Under the pieces are notes generated by a model. It was not told the origin of the DNA. It ran no database searches and saw only the letters and a list, made by a program, of their open reading frames with translations. A stretch of 36,762 nucleotides of DNA from a virus: positions 1 to 36,762 of the IMG/VR virus record IMGVR_UViG_3300031702_000020; one strand, given 5' to 3'. A program made the translations under genes and the position numbers. Within the stretch, counting starts at the first letter, position 1; the number at the start of each line of letters is the position of its first letter. Shown here one piece after another: positions 30,535-36,762 of this stretch.

Positions 30535-32076
30535 ATGGCTCAAACATTATTAATTAAAAGAAGTAATATAACCGCCGCTCCCCCAACGATCGGCTCCGCT
30601 GGAGCACTCGCTGCAGGTGAACTGGCATATTCAAGTCACGCTAGTGGCAATCGTCTATATATTGGACACCCTGATGCTACCAGTGGTCACATTGTAATTG
30701 GTGGTGCATACTTTACAGATATGCTCGATCACACTGCTGGAACTCTGACTGCAAGTAGTGCAATTATTGTTGACGCAAACAAGAAGATCGATGACCTACT
30801 GGTTGATAACTTACAACTAAATGGTAATGCTATTGTTTCTACGGATACTAATGGTGATCTTACTATTACTCCAAATGGTACTGGTGATCTTATACTTGAT
30901 GGTGTTAAGTGGCCACAGGCTGACGGAAGTGCTAGTCAATTCTTGACTACAAATGGTTCTGGTCAAACTTCTTGGGCATCTATCCCAAGTGGAAGCTTTA
31001 CTGTATCCGATGGTGCAGGTAGCCCAACTACCTTTACCTTTACTACAGGTAACACTCTAAACTTGATTGGTGGTACTAATATTACTACCGATACTAGTAC
31101 TGGCGGTACTGTTACTTTCAATGGTAAGAGCGATGCGGATATCACTACTCTTGCACAGGGCGCTATTTCTGGTAGTTCTAGTATCACCAATACTGCAGGT
31201 ACTTTAACTATTCCTGCAAGTGGTGTTACTGCTGCTCTTTATGGTTCTGCGTCTACTGTTCCAGCAATTACAGTAGGAGCCGATGGAAGAATCACAGGTG
31301 CTACAAATACTGCTATTTCTATTACTACAAGCCAGATAGGTTCTTTCTCAACTGATGTAAGAAATACTCTCTCGCATACTAGCACTGGTGATGGTTCCGT
31401 AACATATACTGCAGGTACTGGTGTTATAGCATATGCAGGACCTGGTGCAGCTGACTATCGTAGCGCGTTCAGTGGCGGTACAGGTGTAACTATTACTTCT
31501 GGTTCAGTAGCAATTGGTCAGGCTGTCGGTACATCGGACAACGTAACCTTTAACGATCTAATCGTATCTGGTAATCTCACTGTTAGTGGTACAACTACTA
31601 CTATTAATACTACTAACTTGAATGTTGAAGATCCTCTGATCTCTCTAGGTACAGGTAATACCTCTTCTAACCTAGTGGATCTTGGTCTATTCGGAACCTA
31701 TAATGACGGCGCTCAGAAATATGCTGGTTTATTCCGTGACGCTGATGATTCTGGAAAGTGGAAGTTATATGATGAGTCCGCTGTTGCTCCTACTACCACT
31801 GTTAATGTCGGTAGTGCTGGTCATGCTGTAGCAACTCTGGTAGCTGATCTTGAAAGTGCTAATGTTGCTATCACAGGCGGTACTATTACTGGTATTACAG
31901 ATCTTACAGTTGCCGATGGTGGTACTGGTGTAAGCTCCTTTATCGCGAATAGAGTATTATTAGGTAATGGTACTAGTGCACTCTCATCCGTTCCTACAGG
32001 TACTCAAGGGCAGGTAATGGTTGTCAATGCTTCTGGTGTTCCTGAGTTTGCTTCTATTGATGGCGGAAGCTTCTAA
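30535..32076 (+). CDS. Tail fibre protein
   Basis: This 513-residue fibre opens MAQTLLIKRSNITAAPP and continues with LAAGELAYSS and RLYIGHPD, an N-terminal motif typical of marine phage fibres, and shares the MAQT-KRS start with the fibre at 32180. The middle consists of Thr/Gly/Ser-rich beta repeats (ITPNGTGDLILDG type). The segment with FGTYNDGAQKYAGLFRDADD and PTTTVNVGSAGHAVATLVADL is a recurring fibre module in marine phages. A candidate terminator follows 20 bases after the stop. Confidence 0.8.
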   Translation: MAQTLLIKRSNITAAPPTIGSAGALAAGELAYSSHASGNRLYIGHPDATSGHIVIGGAYFTDMLDHTAGTLTASSAIIVDANKKIDDLLVDNLQLNGNAIVSTDTNGDLTITPNGTGDLILDGVKWPQADGSASQFLTTNGSGQTSWASIPSGSFTVSDGAGSPTTFTFTTGNTLNLIGGTNITTDTSTGGTVTFNGKSDADITTLAQGAISGSSSITNTAGTLTIPASGVTAALYGSASTVPAITVGADGRITGATNTAISITTSQIGSFSTDVRNTLSHTSTGDGSVTYTAGTGVIAYAGPGAADYRSAFSGGTGVTITSGSVAIGQAVGTSDNVTFNDLIVSGNLTVSGTTTTINTTNLNVEDPLISLGTGNTSSNLVDLGLFGTYNDGAQKYAGLFRDADDSGKWKLYDESAVAPTTTVNVGSAGHAVATLVADLESANVAITGGTITGITDLTVADGGTGVSSFIANRVLLGNGTSALSSVPTGTQGQVMVVNASGVPEFASIDGGSF

Positions 32077-32095
32077 GATACTATAAGTAAAATAA

Positions 32096-32123
32096 CCCGT
32101 CTACTGGTAAAACAGTAGGCGGG
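32096..32123 (+). terminator. Candidate terminator or mRNA hairpin between fibre genes
   Basis: An 11-bp stem (CCCGTCTACTG with CAGTAGGCGGG, one G-U pair) and a 6-base loop is followed by ACTTCTT, a weak U-tract. It may terminate part of the transcription or stabilise the upstream mRNA. A 12-bp palindrome (GCGTATATACGC, 32151-32162) lies between it and the next gene. Confidence 0.5.
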
Positions 32124-32179
32124 ACTTCTTAAACATAAACATAAACTCCAGCGTATATACGCAATTTATAGGAGGCCAC

Positions 32180-33082
32180 ATGGCTCAAACAATTAAGTTA
32201 AAACGTTCGGCTACACAAGGGGCAATCCCCACAACAAGCTCACTAGAGCTTGGTGAAGTAGCAATCAATACGTATGATGGTAAGATGTACATCAAAAAGA
32301 ATGACGGTTCTGACTCTATAGTCGAACTTGGTACAGGCGGAGATGCCCCTGCAGGCGGTGTATGGACGGAATATCTATATACAGCAACAGCGGGACAAAC
32401 GGCTTTTACTGGCTCAGATGACAATTCAAATACCCTCTCTTTTCTAACAGGTTATATTCAGGTATTCTTCAACGGTATATTACTAGATCCCGCTGTTGAT
32501 TATACTACCTCTGGTAACACTGTTACTCTCACCGTCGGAGCTTCTCTTAGTGACGTGATTCAAGTCGCAGCCTTTAGCAAGGTTTTAGGTACTGGCGATA
32601 TTATCATTGACTCTTTCACAGGAGATAATACAACTACTACCTTTACTATGTCTGCTGCTCCTGGTGTAGAAGGTAATACCCAACTATTCGTAGATGGTGT
32701 GTACCAGAATAAAACTGGATACTCTATCTCAGGCACTGCTTTAACATTCAGCGAAGCCCCCGCAACCTCTGCCGCTATCGAAGTAGCAATTGGCTCGCGA
32801 GAAATTTCTTATTCAGATACCACAGCAATAACTCTCTCTGGAGATGTAAGTGCTGTAAACGGCACCTTTACCGGAGACCTTACAGTCTCAAGTACGGGTG
32901 CTATTCAAGTACCAATTGGTAGTACCGCACAGAGACCTGTGCCTGCTGCTGGACAGTTCCGCTATAATTCTACAGCGGGTAAATTCGAAGGCTACTCTAA
33001 TGTATGGAGTGAGCTGGGTGGTGACAGTGCTCTAGCAATTGCGCTAGAGGACGAAGTTCTACTTAATATAGGAGTGGTATAA
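32180..33082 (+). CDS. Tail fibre protein
   Basis: This 300-residue fibre has an N-terminus (MAQTIKLKRSATQGAIPT, then ELGEVAINTYDGKMYIKK) of the same class as the preceding fibre. Two beta modules follow: YIQVFFNGILLDPAVDYT and its relative TQLFVDGVYQNKTGYSIS, which look like an internal duplication. The C-terminal VPIGSTAQRPVPAAGQFRYN and EGYSNVWSEL motif is widespread at fibre ends. Strong Shine-Dalgarno AGGAGG precedes the ATG. The stop overlaps the next ATG (TAATG). Confidence 0.8.
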   Translation: MAQTIKLKRSATQGAIPTTSSLELGEVAINTYDGKMYIKKNDGSDSIVELGTGGDAPAGGVWTEYLYTATAGQTAFTGSDDNSNTLSFLTGYIQVFFNGILLDPAVDYTTSGNTVTLTVGASLSDVIQVAAFSKVLGTGDIIIDSFTGDNTTTTFTMSAAPGVEGNTQLFVDGVYQNKTGYSISGTALTFSEAPATSAAIEVAIGSREISYSDTTAITLSGDVSAVNGTFTGDLTVSSTGAIQVPIGSTAQRPVPAAGQFRYNSTAGKFEGYSNVWSELGGDSALAIALEDEVLLNIGVV

Positions 33083-33594
33083 TGCCAACAACAAATAGTA
33101 ATTTTTCAACGCTGATTACAGCGATTGATTCAAAAGCACAATCTCTAGCGGCCAGTACCACTGACGCAAAAGATCTAGTATTCTTAGGTAAGGCAATTGA
33201 AGCCTTAAATATCCCCAGTACAGTCTCTGCTATTATTGCAGAAGGCGATACACAGGTAGGGTTAGTGACTACTGAAGGAACCACACAAGTAGGGTTAGTT
33301 AACTCTGCGGCTGCTTCTATATACCCTACTGGTACTACTACAAGTACAAGTAAAACTCTTGTACACAATGAGTTTGTACTTGTAGACACAGCGACTCAAA
33401 CAATGACTCTTCCTGCTGGTGTAGCAGGGCAGTCTATAGTTTATGTTGCTGTAGGCAACTTTGCAGATACAGTTGTTGCTCCCAACGGTTCTGAAAAGAT
33501 TATGGGTTTAGCTCAGTCAATGACGATCGATACAGCTAATACCACAATCACACTTATGTACCACTCAGCCGCTCACGGCTGGCGTGCATTTTAA
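33082..33594 (+). CDS. Short fibre or tip protein sharing a C-terminal beta domain with the 35950 gene
   Basis: This 170-residue protein has a helical N-terminal region (SLAASTTDAKDLVFLGKAIE), a short direct repeat (EGDTQVGLVTTEGTTQVGLV) and a C-terminal beta domain (about 98-170) with DTATQTMTLPAG, VAVGNFADTVVAPNGSE and a HGWRAF end. The same domain is at the C-terminus of the 35950-36513 protein (DTATQTLTLPAS, VTVGNFTDTTVARNSE, RGWVIL). It is probably a fibre tip or receptor-contact head. No chaperone gene follows it directly. Confidence 0.65.
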   Translation: MPTTNSNFSTLITAIDSKAQSLAASTTDAKDLVFLGKAIEALNIPSTVSAIIAEGDTQVGLVTTEGTTQVGLVNSAAASIYPTGTTTSTSKTLVHNEFVLVDTATQTMTLPAGVAGQSIVYVAVGNFADTVVAPNGSEKIMGLAQSMTIDTANTTITLMYHSAAHGWRAF

Positions 33595-33607
33595 TTAGGA
33601 GAACTAA

Positions 33608-34456
33608 ATGAGTAATTTATCAGATTTTTTTGGAAGTAGTGGTGGTGGCTCTGCGTCATTTCCAACAATCTTTTTAAGCAAGTCCCAGACATGGGTTCCA
33701 CCACAGGACGGCAACATTTGTATCCATGTTATTGGCGCAGGTGGCGGTGGTCGTGGTCATAGTAACAATACTGGTAGTGGTGCTGCTGGCGGGTATTGCA
33801 AAAAGAACACTTTAGCAGTCACTACTTCTGGCTCTTTCACAGTTGTAGTAGGTGCTGCTGGCGCTGGCGGTGCAAACGGCAGAGGAAATACCGGAGCTGG
33901 GGGAAATGGTGGAAACTCAACTGTAGCAGGCACTGGGTTGTCGGCTACTCTAACGGCTAACGGGGGTGCAGGTGCGGCAGGTAGTAATGGCGCTTCGGCT
34001 GCATCAGGAGGCTCAGCCTCAAATGGTGATGTAAATAATACTGGTGGCGCTGGCGCAGCTACACACGGAAATGGTTATGGTGCTGCTGGAGGCGGTGCTG
34101 TAGGTCTCACAGGTACAGGGCAAGCAGGTGCTATTGGTAATTTAGACATTCCCACAGCAGGCGAGACTCACATTATTGGCGACTTGTGGTCATCGACAAT
34201 GGGACAAATAGCTGGCGGCTTAGCTGGGCGCTGTATTAGAAGGATCAATGGCACAGGACCTCATGACGCTGTCAATGGCGGCCCATTATCAGGCGGTGGC
34301 GGTGTTTTATTCCAGACAACTACTGAGGCACTAGTGCAAGGCGGTGCTGGTGGTATTGGCGGTGGAGGCGGTGGAGGCGAAAACAGAGCACATCAATCGT
34401 CATCTTTAGGCGGTGATGGCGGCGAAGGTATCGTTGTCATCCAATACATACCATAA
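33608..34456 (+). CDS. Glycine-rich adhesin, copy A
   Basis: This 282-residue protein begins MSNLSDFFGSSGGGS, followed by a small domain (SQTWVPPQDGNICIHVIGAG) and then a body dominated by Gly-rich repeats (AGGGGRGHSN, GGNGGNSTVAG, GGAGGIGGGGGGGE), ending in EGIVVIQYIP. This polyglycine layout recalls the receptor-binding gp38 adhesins of T-even phages, in which Gly-rich motifs sandwich variable loops. It and the next gene (a chaperone-like protein) are repeated immediately downstream. AGGAG precedes the ATG. The adhesin role is inferred. Confidence 0.72.
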   Translation: MSNLSDFFGSSGGGSASFPTIFLSKSQTWVPPQDGNICIHVIGAGGGGRGHSNNTGSGAAGGYCKKNTLAVTTSGSFTVVVGAAGAGGANGRGNTGAGGNGGNSTVAGTGLSATLTANGGAGAAGSNGASAASGGSASNGDVNNTGGAGAATHGNGYGAAGGGAVGLTGTGQAGAIGNLDIPTAGETHIIGDLWSSTMGQIAGGLAGRCIRRINGTGPHDAVNGGPLSGGGGVLFQTTTEALVQGGAGGIGGGGGGGENRAHQSSSLGGDGGEGIVVIQYIP

Positions 34457-34467
34457 GGAGGTATAAA

Positions 34468-34764
34468 ATGAGATATAATATTAAAGATGCTGACGGTAAC
34501 ATCACAAATACCATCACTGCTGACGCTGAGTTTGTTGAAGCTAACTTTGAACACTATGAGCTTTGGGTAGCGGCTACACCTGTAGAGCCTACAGCAGCAG
34601 AAGCTGGACGTAGATGGCGCAACAGTGAGTTAGATGCTACAGATAGAGCAGCAGAGATATCTGACTGGCCTAACCGTGACAATATCCTGACCTATAGGAC
34701 TGCATTGCGTGACTGGCCGTCTACCTCAGACTTCCCTGACACACGTCCAGTACTAGGAGAATAG
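34468..34764 (+). CDS. Tail-fibre assembly chaperone-like protein, copy A
   Basis: The 98 residues begin MRYNIKDADGNITNTI and end RTALRDWPSTSDFPDTRP, the W/YR-ALRD-P pattern of tail assembly chaperone (APC-type) proteins. A strong AAGGAGGT site lies before the ATG. It directly follows the adhesin it probably folds or caps. It is about 70 percent identical by eye to copy B at 35613 and shares its C-terminal pattern with the 4429 gene. Confidence 0.7.
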   Translation: MRYNIKDADGNITNTITADAEFVEANFEHYELWVAATPVEPTAAEAGRRWRNSELDATDRAAEISDWPNRDNILTYRTALRDWPSTSDFPDTRPVLGE

Positions 34765-34765
34765 A

Positions 34766-35602
34766 ATGAGTAATTTATCAGATTTTTTTGGAAGTAGTGG
34801 TGGTGGTTCTCCGCCAGTAAATATAGTATTAACTTCATCACAGACATGGGTTCCACCTGTTGATGGGACTATTTGCATACACGTTATTGGTGCTGGAGGC
34901 GGTGGTTTTTCGTCAACGGGCAACCCAAATTCTGGTGGTGCAGGTGGTTATTGCAAAAAAACTTCACTAGCTGTGACTACTTCTGGTTCCTTTACAGTTG
35001 TAGTGGGTGCAAAAGGTCGTGGTGGACATGGCGGTAATGTAGGATTAAGCGGTGGAACTTCTACTGTTGCAGGAACAGGGCTGTCAAGCACCATAACTGC
35101 TAACGGAGGAACAGGGGCTACATCTTCTGCTGTTGGCACAGGAGGGTCAGCCACAAATGGAGATGTAAATAATACTGGTGGAAACGGCTCAGGGGGAAAC
35201 GAATGTGGCGGAGGCGCTGTTGGTATTTATGGTACTGGAGAAACCCCCCAACCTGGTGCAACTTATGGAAACCGTGGTGGAGAAAGCGATTCTCAAGCAC
35301 ATGGTTTTGAATCAATGAGTGGTTACGGGCATCTTGTTGGCGGTAAAGCAGGAAAACTAGTCAATATAAGTAGTGCTGGGACTAACTACATACAACCTAC
35401 ATACGCTGAAATTCACGGAGGGCCGTTGTCTGGTGGGGGCGCACAGAAAAATCGTTCCTCGAATACATATACATACGTACACGGTGGGGATGGTGGTATA
35501 GGTGGTGGCGGTGGTGGGTGTCGTAATGCATCAAGCGCATCTTACGCTGTTGGTGGCGATGGTGGAAACGGCGTTGTAATTATTCAATACCTACCAGGAT
35601 AA
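34766..35602 (+). CDS. Glycine-rich adhesin, copy B
   Basis: This 278-residue paralogue of the 33608 adhesin shares the N-terminal MSNLSDFFGSSGGGS and the QTWVPP-DG-ICIHVIGAGGGG block, the GGYCKK-SLAVTTSGSFTVVVGA segment and the GGIGGGGGG-to-VIIQYLPG end. The region between (about 95-235) differs, as expected if the two copies recognise different receptors. The start lies 1 base after the stop of chaperone copy A, with GGAG about 7 bases upstream inside that gene. Confidence 0.72.
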   Translation: MSNLSDFFGSSGGGSPPVNIVLTSSQTWVPPVDGTICIHVIGAGGGGFSSTGNPNSGGAGGYCKKTSLAVTTSGSFTVVVGAKGRGGHGGNVGLSGGTSTVAGTGLSSTITANGGTGATSSAVGTGGSATNGDVNNTGGNGSGGNECGGGAVGIYGTGETPQPGATYGNRGGESDSQAHGFESMSGYGHLVGGKAGKLVNISSAGTNYIQPTYAEIHGGPLSGGGAQKNRSSNTYTYVHGGDGGIGGGGGGCRNASSASYAVGGDGGNGVVIIQYLPG

Positions 35603-35612
35603 GGAGAGAAAA

Positions 35613-35912
35613 ATGAATTATATAATTAAAGACGCTGACGGCAACATCACAAATACCATTCTTGCTAGTGCTGAGTTTGTTGAAGCTAACTTTGAGCATT
35701 ATGAAGAGTGGGTTGCACCTACACCTGTAGAGCCTACAGCAGCAGAGACTGCTCGACAATGGCGCGATGGCGAACTGTCATCCACAGACACAGCAGCACA
35801 AACCCCAGACTGGCCAAACAGAGCTAATATTCTGACCTACCGTACAGCTCTACGAGACTGGCCGTCTACTGAGGACTTCCCTGACACACGGCCGACATTG
35901 TCTACAGAATAA
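35613..35912 (+). CDS. Tail-fibre assembly chaperone-like protein, copy B
   Basis: The 99 residues begin MNYIIKDADGNITNTI and end RTALRDWPSTEDFPDTRPTL. It is a close paralogue of the 34468 gene, so it most likely serves adhesin copy B. AAGGAGAG precedes the ATG. The pair of chaperones diverges most in the centre (residues about 45-70), possibly for specificity. Confidence 0.7.
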   Translation: MNYIIKDADGNITNTILASAEFVEANFEHYEEWVAPTPVEPTAAETARQWRDGELSSTDTAAQTPDWPNRANILTYRTALRDWPSTEDFPDTRPTLSTE

Positions 35913-35949
35913 TACAAGGCTTTCAATAGCAAGCTAATCGGAAACTAAA

Positions 35950-36513
35950 ATGTCAAAATCAAAAGCAAGACATATGGGTGACATGATGGGAGCGGACGGG
36001 GTCGTAAAGGCCTCGTCAGCTCCTACTGTTGCTAACGCACGGCTAGGCGATGGCTCTGTTACAACTCCAAAGATCGCAGACATTAATGTTACAACTGCAA
36101 AGATCGCGGACAGTAATGTTACAACTGCAAAGATCGCGGACAGTAATGTTACAACTCTAAAGATCGCAGACAGTAATGTTACAACTCTAAAGATCGCAGA
36201 TAACGCTGTTACTTCCGATAAGGTTACTCCCACTCTCGCAGTGGGCATACCTACTACCGTAATTAGCAGCTCAGCTACAGCAGCGGCAAATAATCACTAT
36301 TTTATAGATACCGCCACACAGACACTTACTCTTCCTGCTAGCCCAACGGCTGGGCAGAAAGTATCCGTAACTGTGGGCAATTTCACAGATACTACAGTTG
36401 CTCGGAATAGCGAAAATATCGCATCTCTCGCTTCTGACTTAATAATAGACGTAGCCAACTTGGGTGTAACCCTTTGCTACACTAACGCATCAAGGGGGTG
36501 GGTAATACTATGA
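35950..36513 (+). CDS. Tail fibre protein with 10-residue repeats and shared C-terminal domain
   Basis: This 187-residue protein has a short basic N-terminus (MSKSKARHMGDMMGADGVVK), five tandem 10-residue repeats (about 38-87) of the form TTxKIADSNV, then a C-terminal beta domain related to that of the 33082 protein (DTATQTLTLPAS, RGWVIL end). Repeats of the VTT-KIAD type form the shaft in many phage fibres. Its stop overlaps the next ATG (ATGA). Shine-Dalgarno is modest (CGGAAA). Confidence 0.75.
   Translation: MSKSKARHMGDMMGADGVVKASSAPTVANARLGDGSVTTPKIADINVTTAKIADSNVTTAKIADSNVTTLKIADSNVTTLKIADNAVTSDKVTPTLAVGIPTTVISSSATAAANNHYFIDTATQTLTLPASPTAGQKVSVTVGNFTDTTVARNSENIASLASDLIIDVANLGVTLCYTNASRGWVIL
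36061..36210 (+). repeat. 30-bp minisatellite, five copies, in a fibre gene
   Basis: Five consecutive 30-base units (36061, 36091, 36121, 36151, 36181) encode TTxKIADxxV. Copies 2 and 3 are identical and the others differ by a few bases, mainly at the third codon. All are in frame. Confidence 0.92.
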
Positions 36514-36762
36514 CAGCAATTTCAACATTAATTTCAGCAGGAGGCGGTGGTGGCGGCTCTGAGGTCAATGACCAGAAGTTTATCAACAGTGCAGCCAATC
36601 TTATTACAACAGAGTCAGGCGAGAAGTGGCTAAAGTCTGGAGTTACAGAGACTTCAGTGTCCGACTATCCTAATGCAAATGTCGCTATAACTAGCATAGC
36701 TAACGGGAATTCTAACTTTGTTCTCGCATCAGCACCAAGAGGCATTGTGGCTATAGGTTCTG
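36510..36762 (+). CDS. Putative tail protein, truncated by window edge
   Basis: ATG 36510 overlaps the previous stop and opens a frame still open at the window end (84 codons visible). It begins MTAISTLISAGGGGGGSEVN, a Gly-rich linker similar to the SSGGGS linker of the adhesins, followed by SGEKWLKSGVTETSVSDYP. It is probably another fibre or adhesin component. Too little is visible for a firmer call. Confidence 0.6.
   Translation, partial: MTAISTLISAGGGGGGSEVNDQKFINSAANLITTESGEKWLKSGVTETSVSDYPNANVAITSIANGNSNFVLASAPRGIVAIGS

Larger units (their letters stand above)
33608..35912 (+). repeat. Tandem duplication of an adhesin-plus-chaperone cassette
   Basis: Copy A is 33608-34764 and copy B 34766-35912, each a glycine-rich adhesin gene followed by a chaperone-like gene. 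The first 41 bases of the two adhesin genes are identical (33608-33648 and 34766-34806) and the chaperone genes are strongly alike at both ends. The middle parts of the adhesins have diverged. Confidence 0.88.

Noticed and set aside
36061-36210. CRISPR array
   Set aside because: The units are contiguous without spacers and are in-frame coding repeats of a fibre protein.
1-36762. tRNA genes, integrase or transposase
   Set aside because: I saw no cloverleaf-like sequence, and no integrase or transposase motif in any supported protein.

Overview
This window is part of a tailed double-stranded DNA phage genome. It carries an almost complete late (structural) module and the end of an oppositely transcribed early or DNA-processing module. 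The tail genes occur in the lambda order: tail terminator, major tail protein, frameshifted assembly chaperones, tape measure, then M-, L-, K-, I- and J-like genes. They sit behind an HK97-type head (TerL, HK97 portal, fused prohead protease and capsid), so the particle should be a lambda-like siphovirus with a flexible, non-contractile tail. The moderately AT-rich sequence, strong sigma70 promoters, Shine-Dalgarno sites and fibre families suggest a Gram-negative, probably marine, host. The host cannot be named from the sequence. No integrase, repressor, tRNA or CRISPR array is visible.

Layout: 1-1674 is a leftward operon with a DEDD exonuclease (cut by the window edge), a HAD phosphatase of the polynucleotide-kinase 3'-phosphatase type, a two-helix membrane protein, a small HTH-like protein and a 33-residue membrane peptide. 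A non-coding divergent region (1675-2025) carries a leftward and a rightward sigma70 promoter. A first receptor-binding block (2026-4860) follows, with two beta-rich fibre proteins and an assembly chaperone. Next comes an S-adenosylmethionine-decarboxylase-like gene (4857-5216). The packaging block (5273-8753) has small and large terminase subunits separated by six small genes encoding membrane or very basic proteins. The head block (8840-12650) contains an HNH protein, the portal, a small linker gene and the fused protease-capsid, and ends at a perfect terminator. Neck and tail genes run from 12708 to 29658. A second, large fibre and adhesin block (29720 to the right edge) includes a tandemly duplicated adhesin-plus-chaperone cassette and a fibre gene with a 30-bp minisatellite.

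Expression logic: five rightward promoters with TTGACA, an exact 17-bp spacer and TATAAT or TATACT stand before the first fibre gene, terS, the HNH-portal-capsid group, the tail chaperones and the post-J fibres. No phage-specific late promoter is apparent, so late genes are probably read by host sigma70 polymerase. Most genes are coupled by ATGA or TAATG overlaps. Protein ratios appear to be set by several devices visible in the sequence: an internal start inside the protease-capsid gene, a terminator after the capsid, a terminator-like hairpin just after the tail-chaperone promoter, and a slippery-heptamer-plus-stem-loop -1 frameshift signal in the tail chaperones.

Most notable points: the decarboxylase homologue keeps all the catalytic positions I can align but has altered neighbours; the terS mRNA looks leaderless; two chitin-binding-like repeats are inserted in the L-like tail-tip protein; a 26-bp dyad is centred on a leftward promoter's -10 box; and the adhesin cassette is duplicated.
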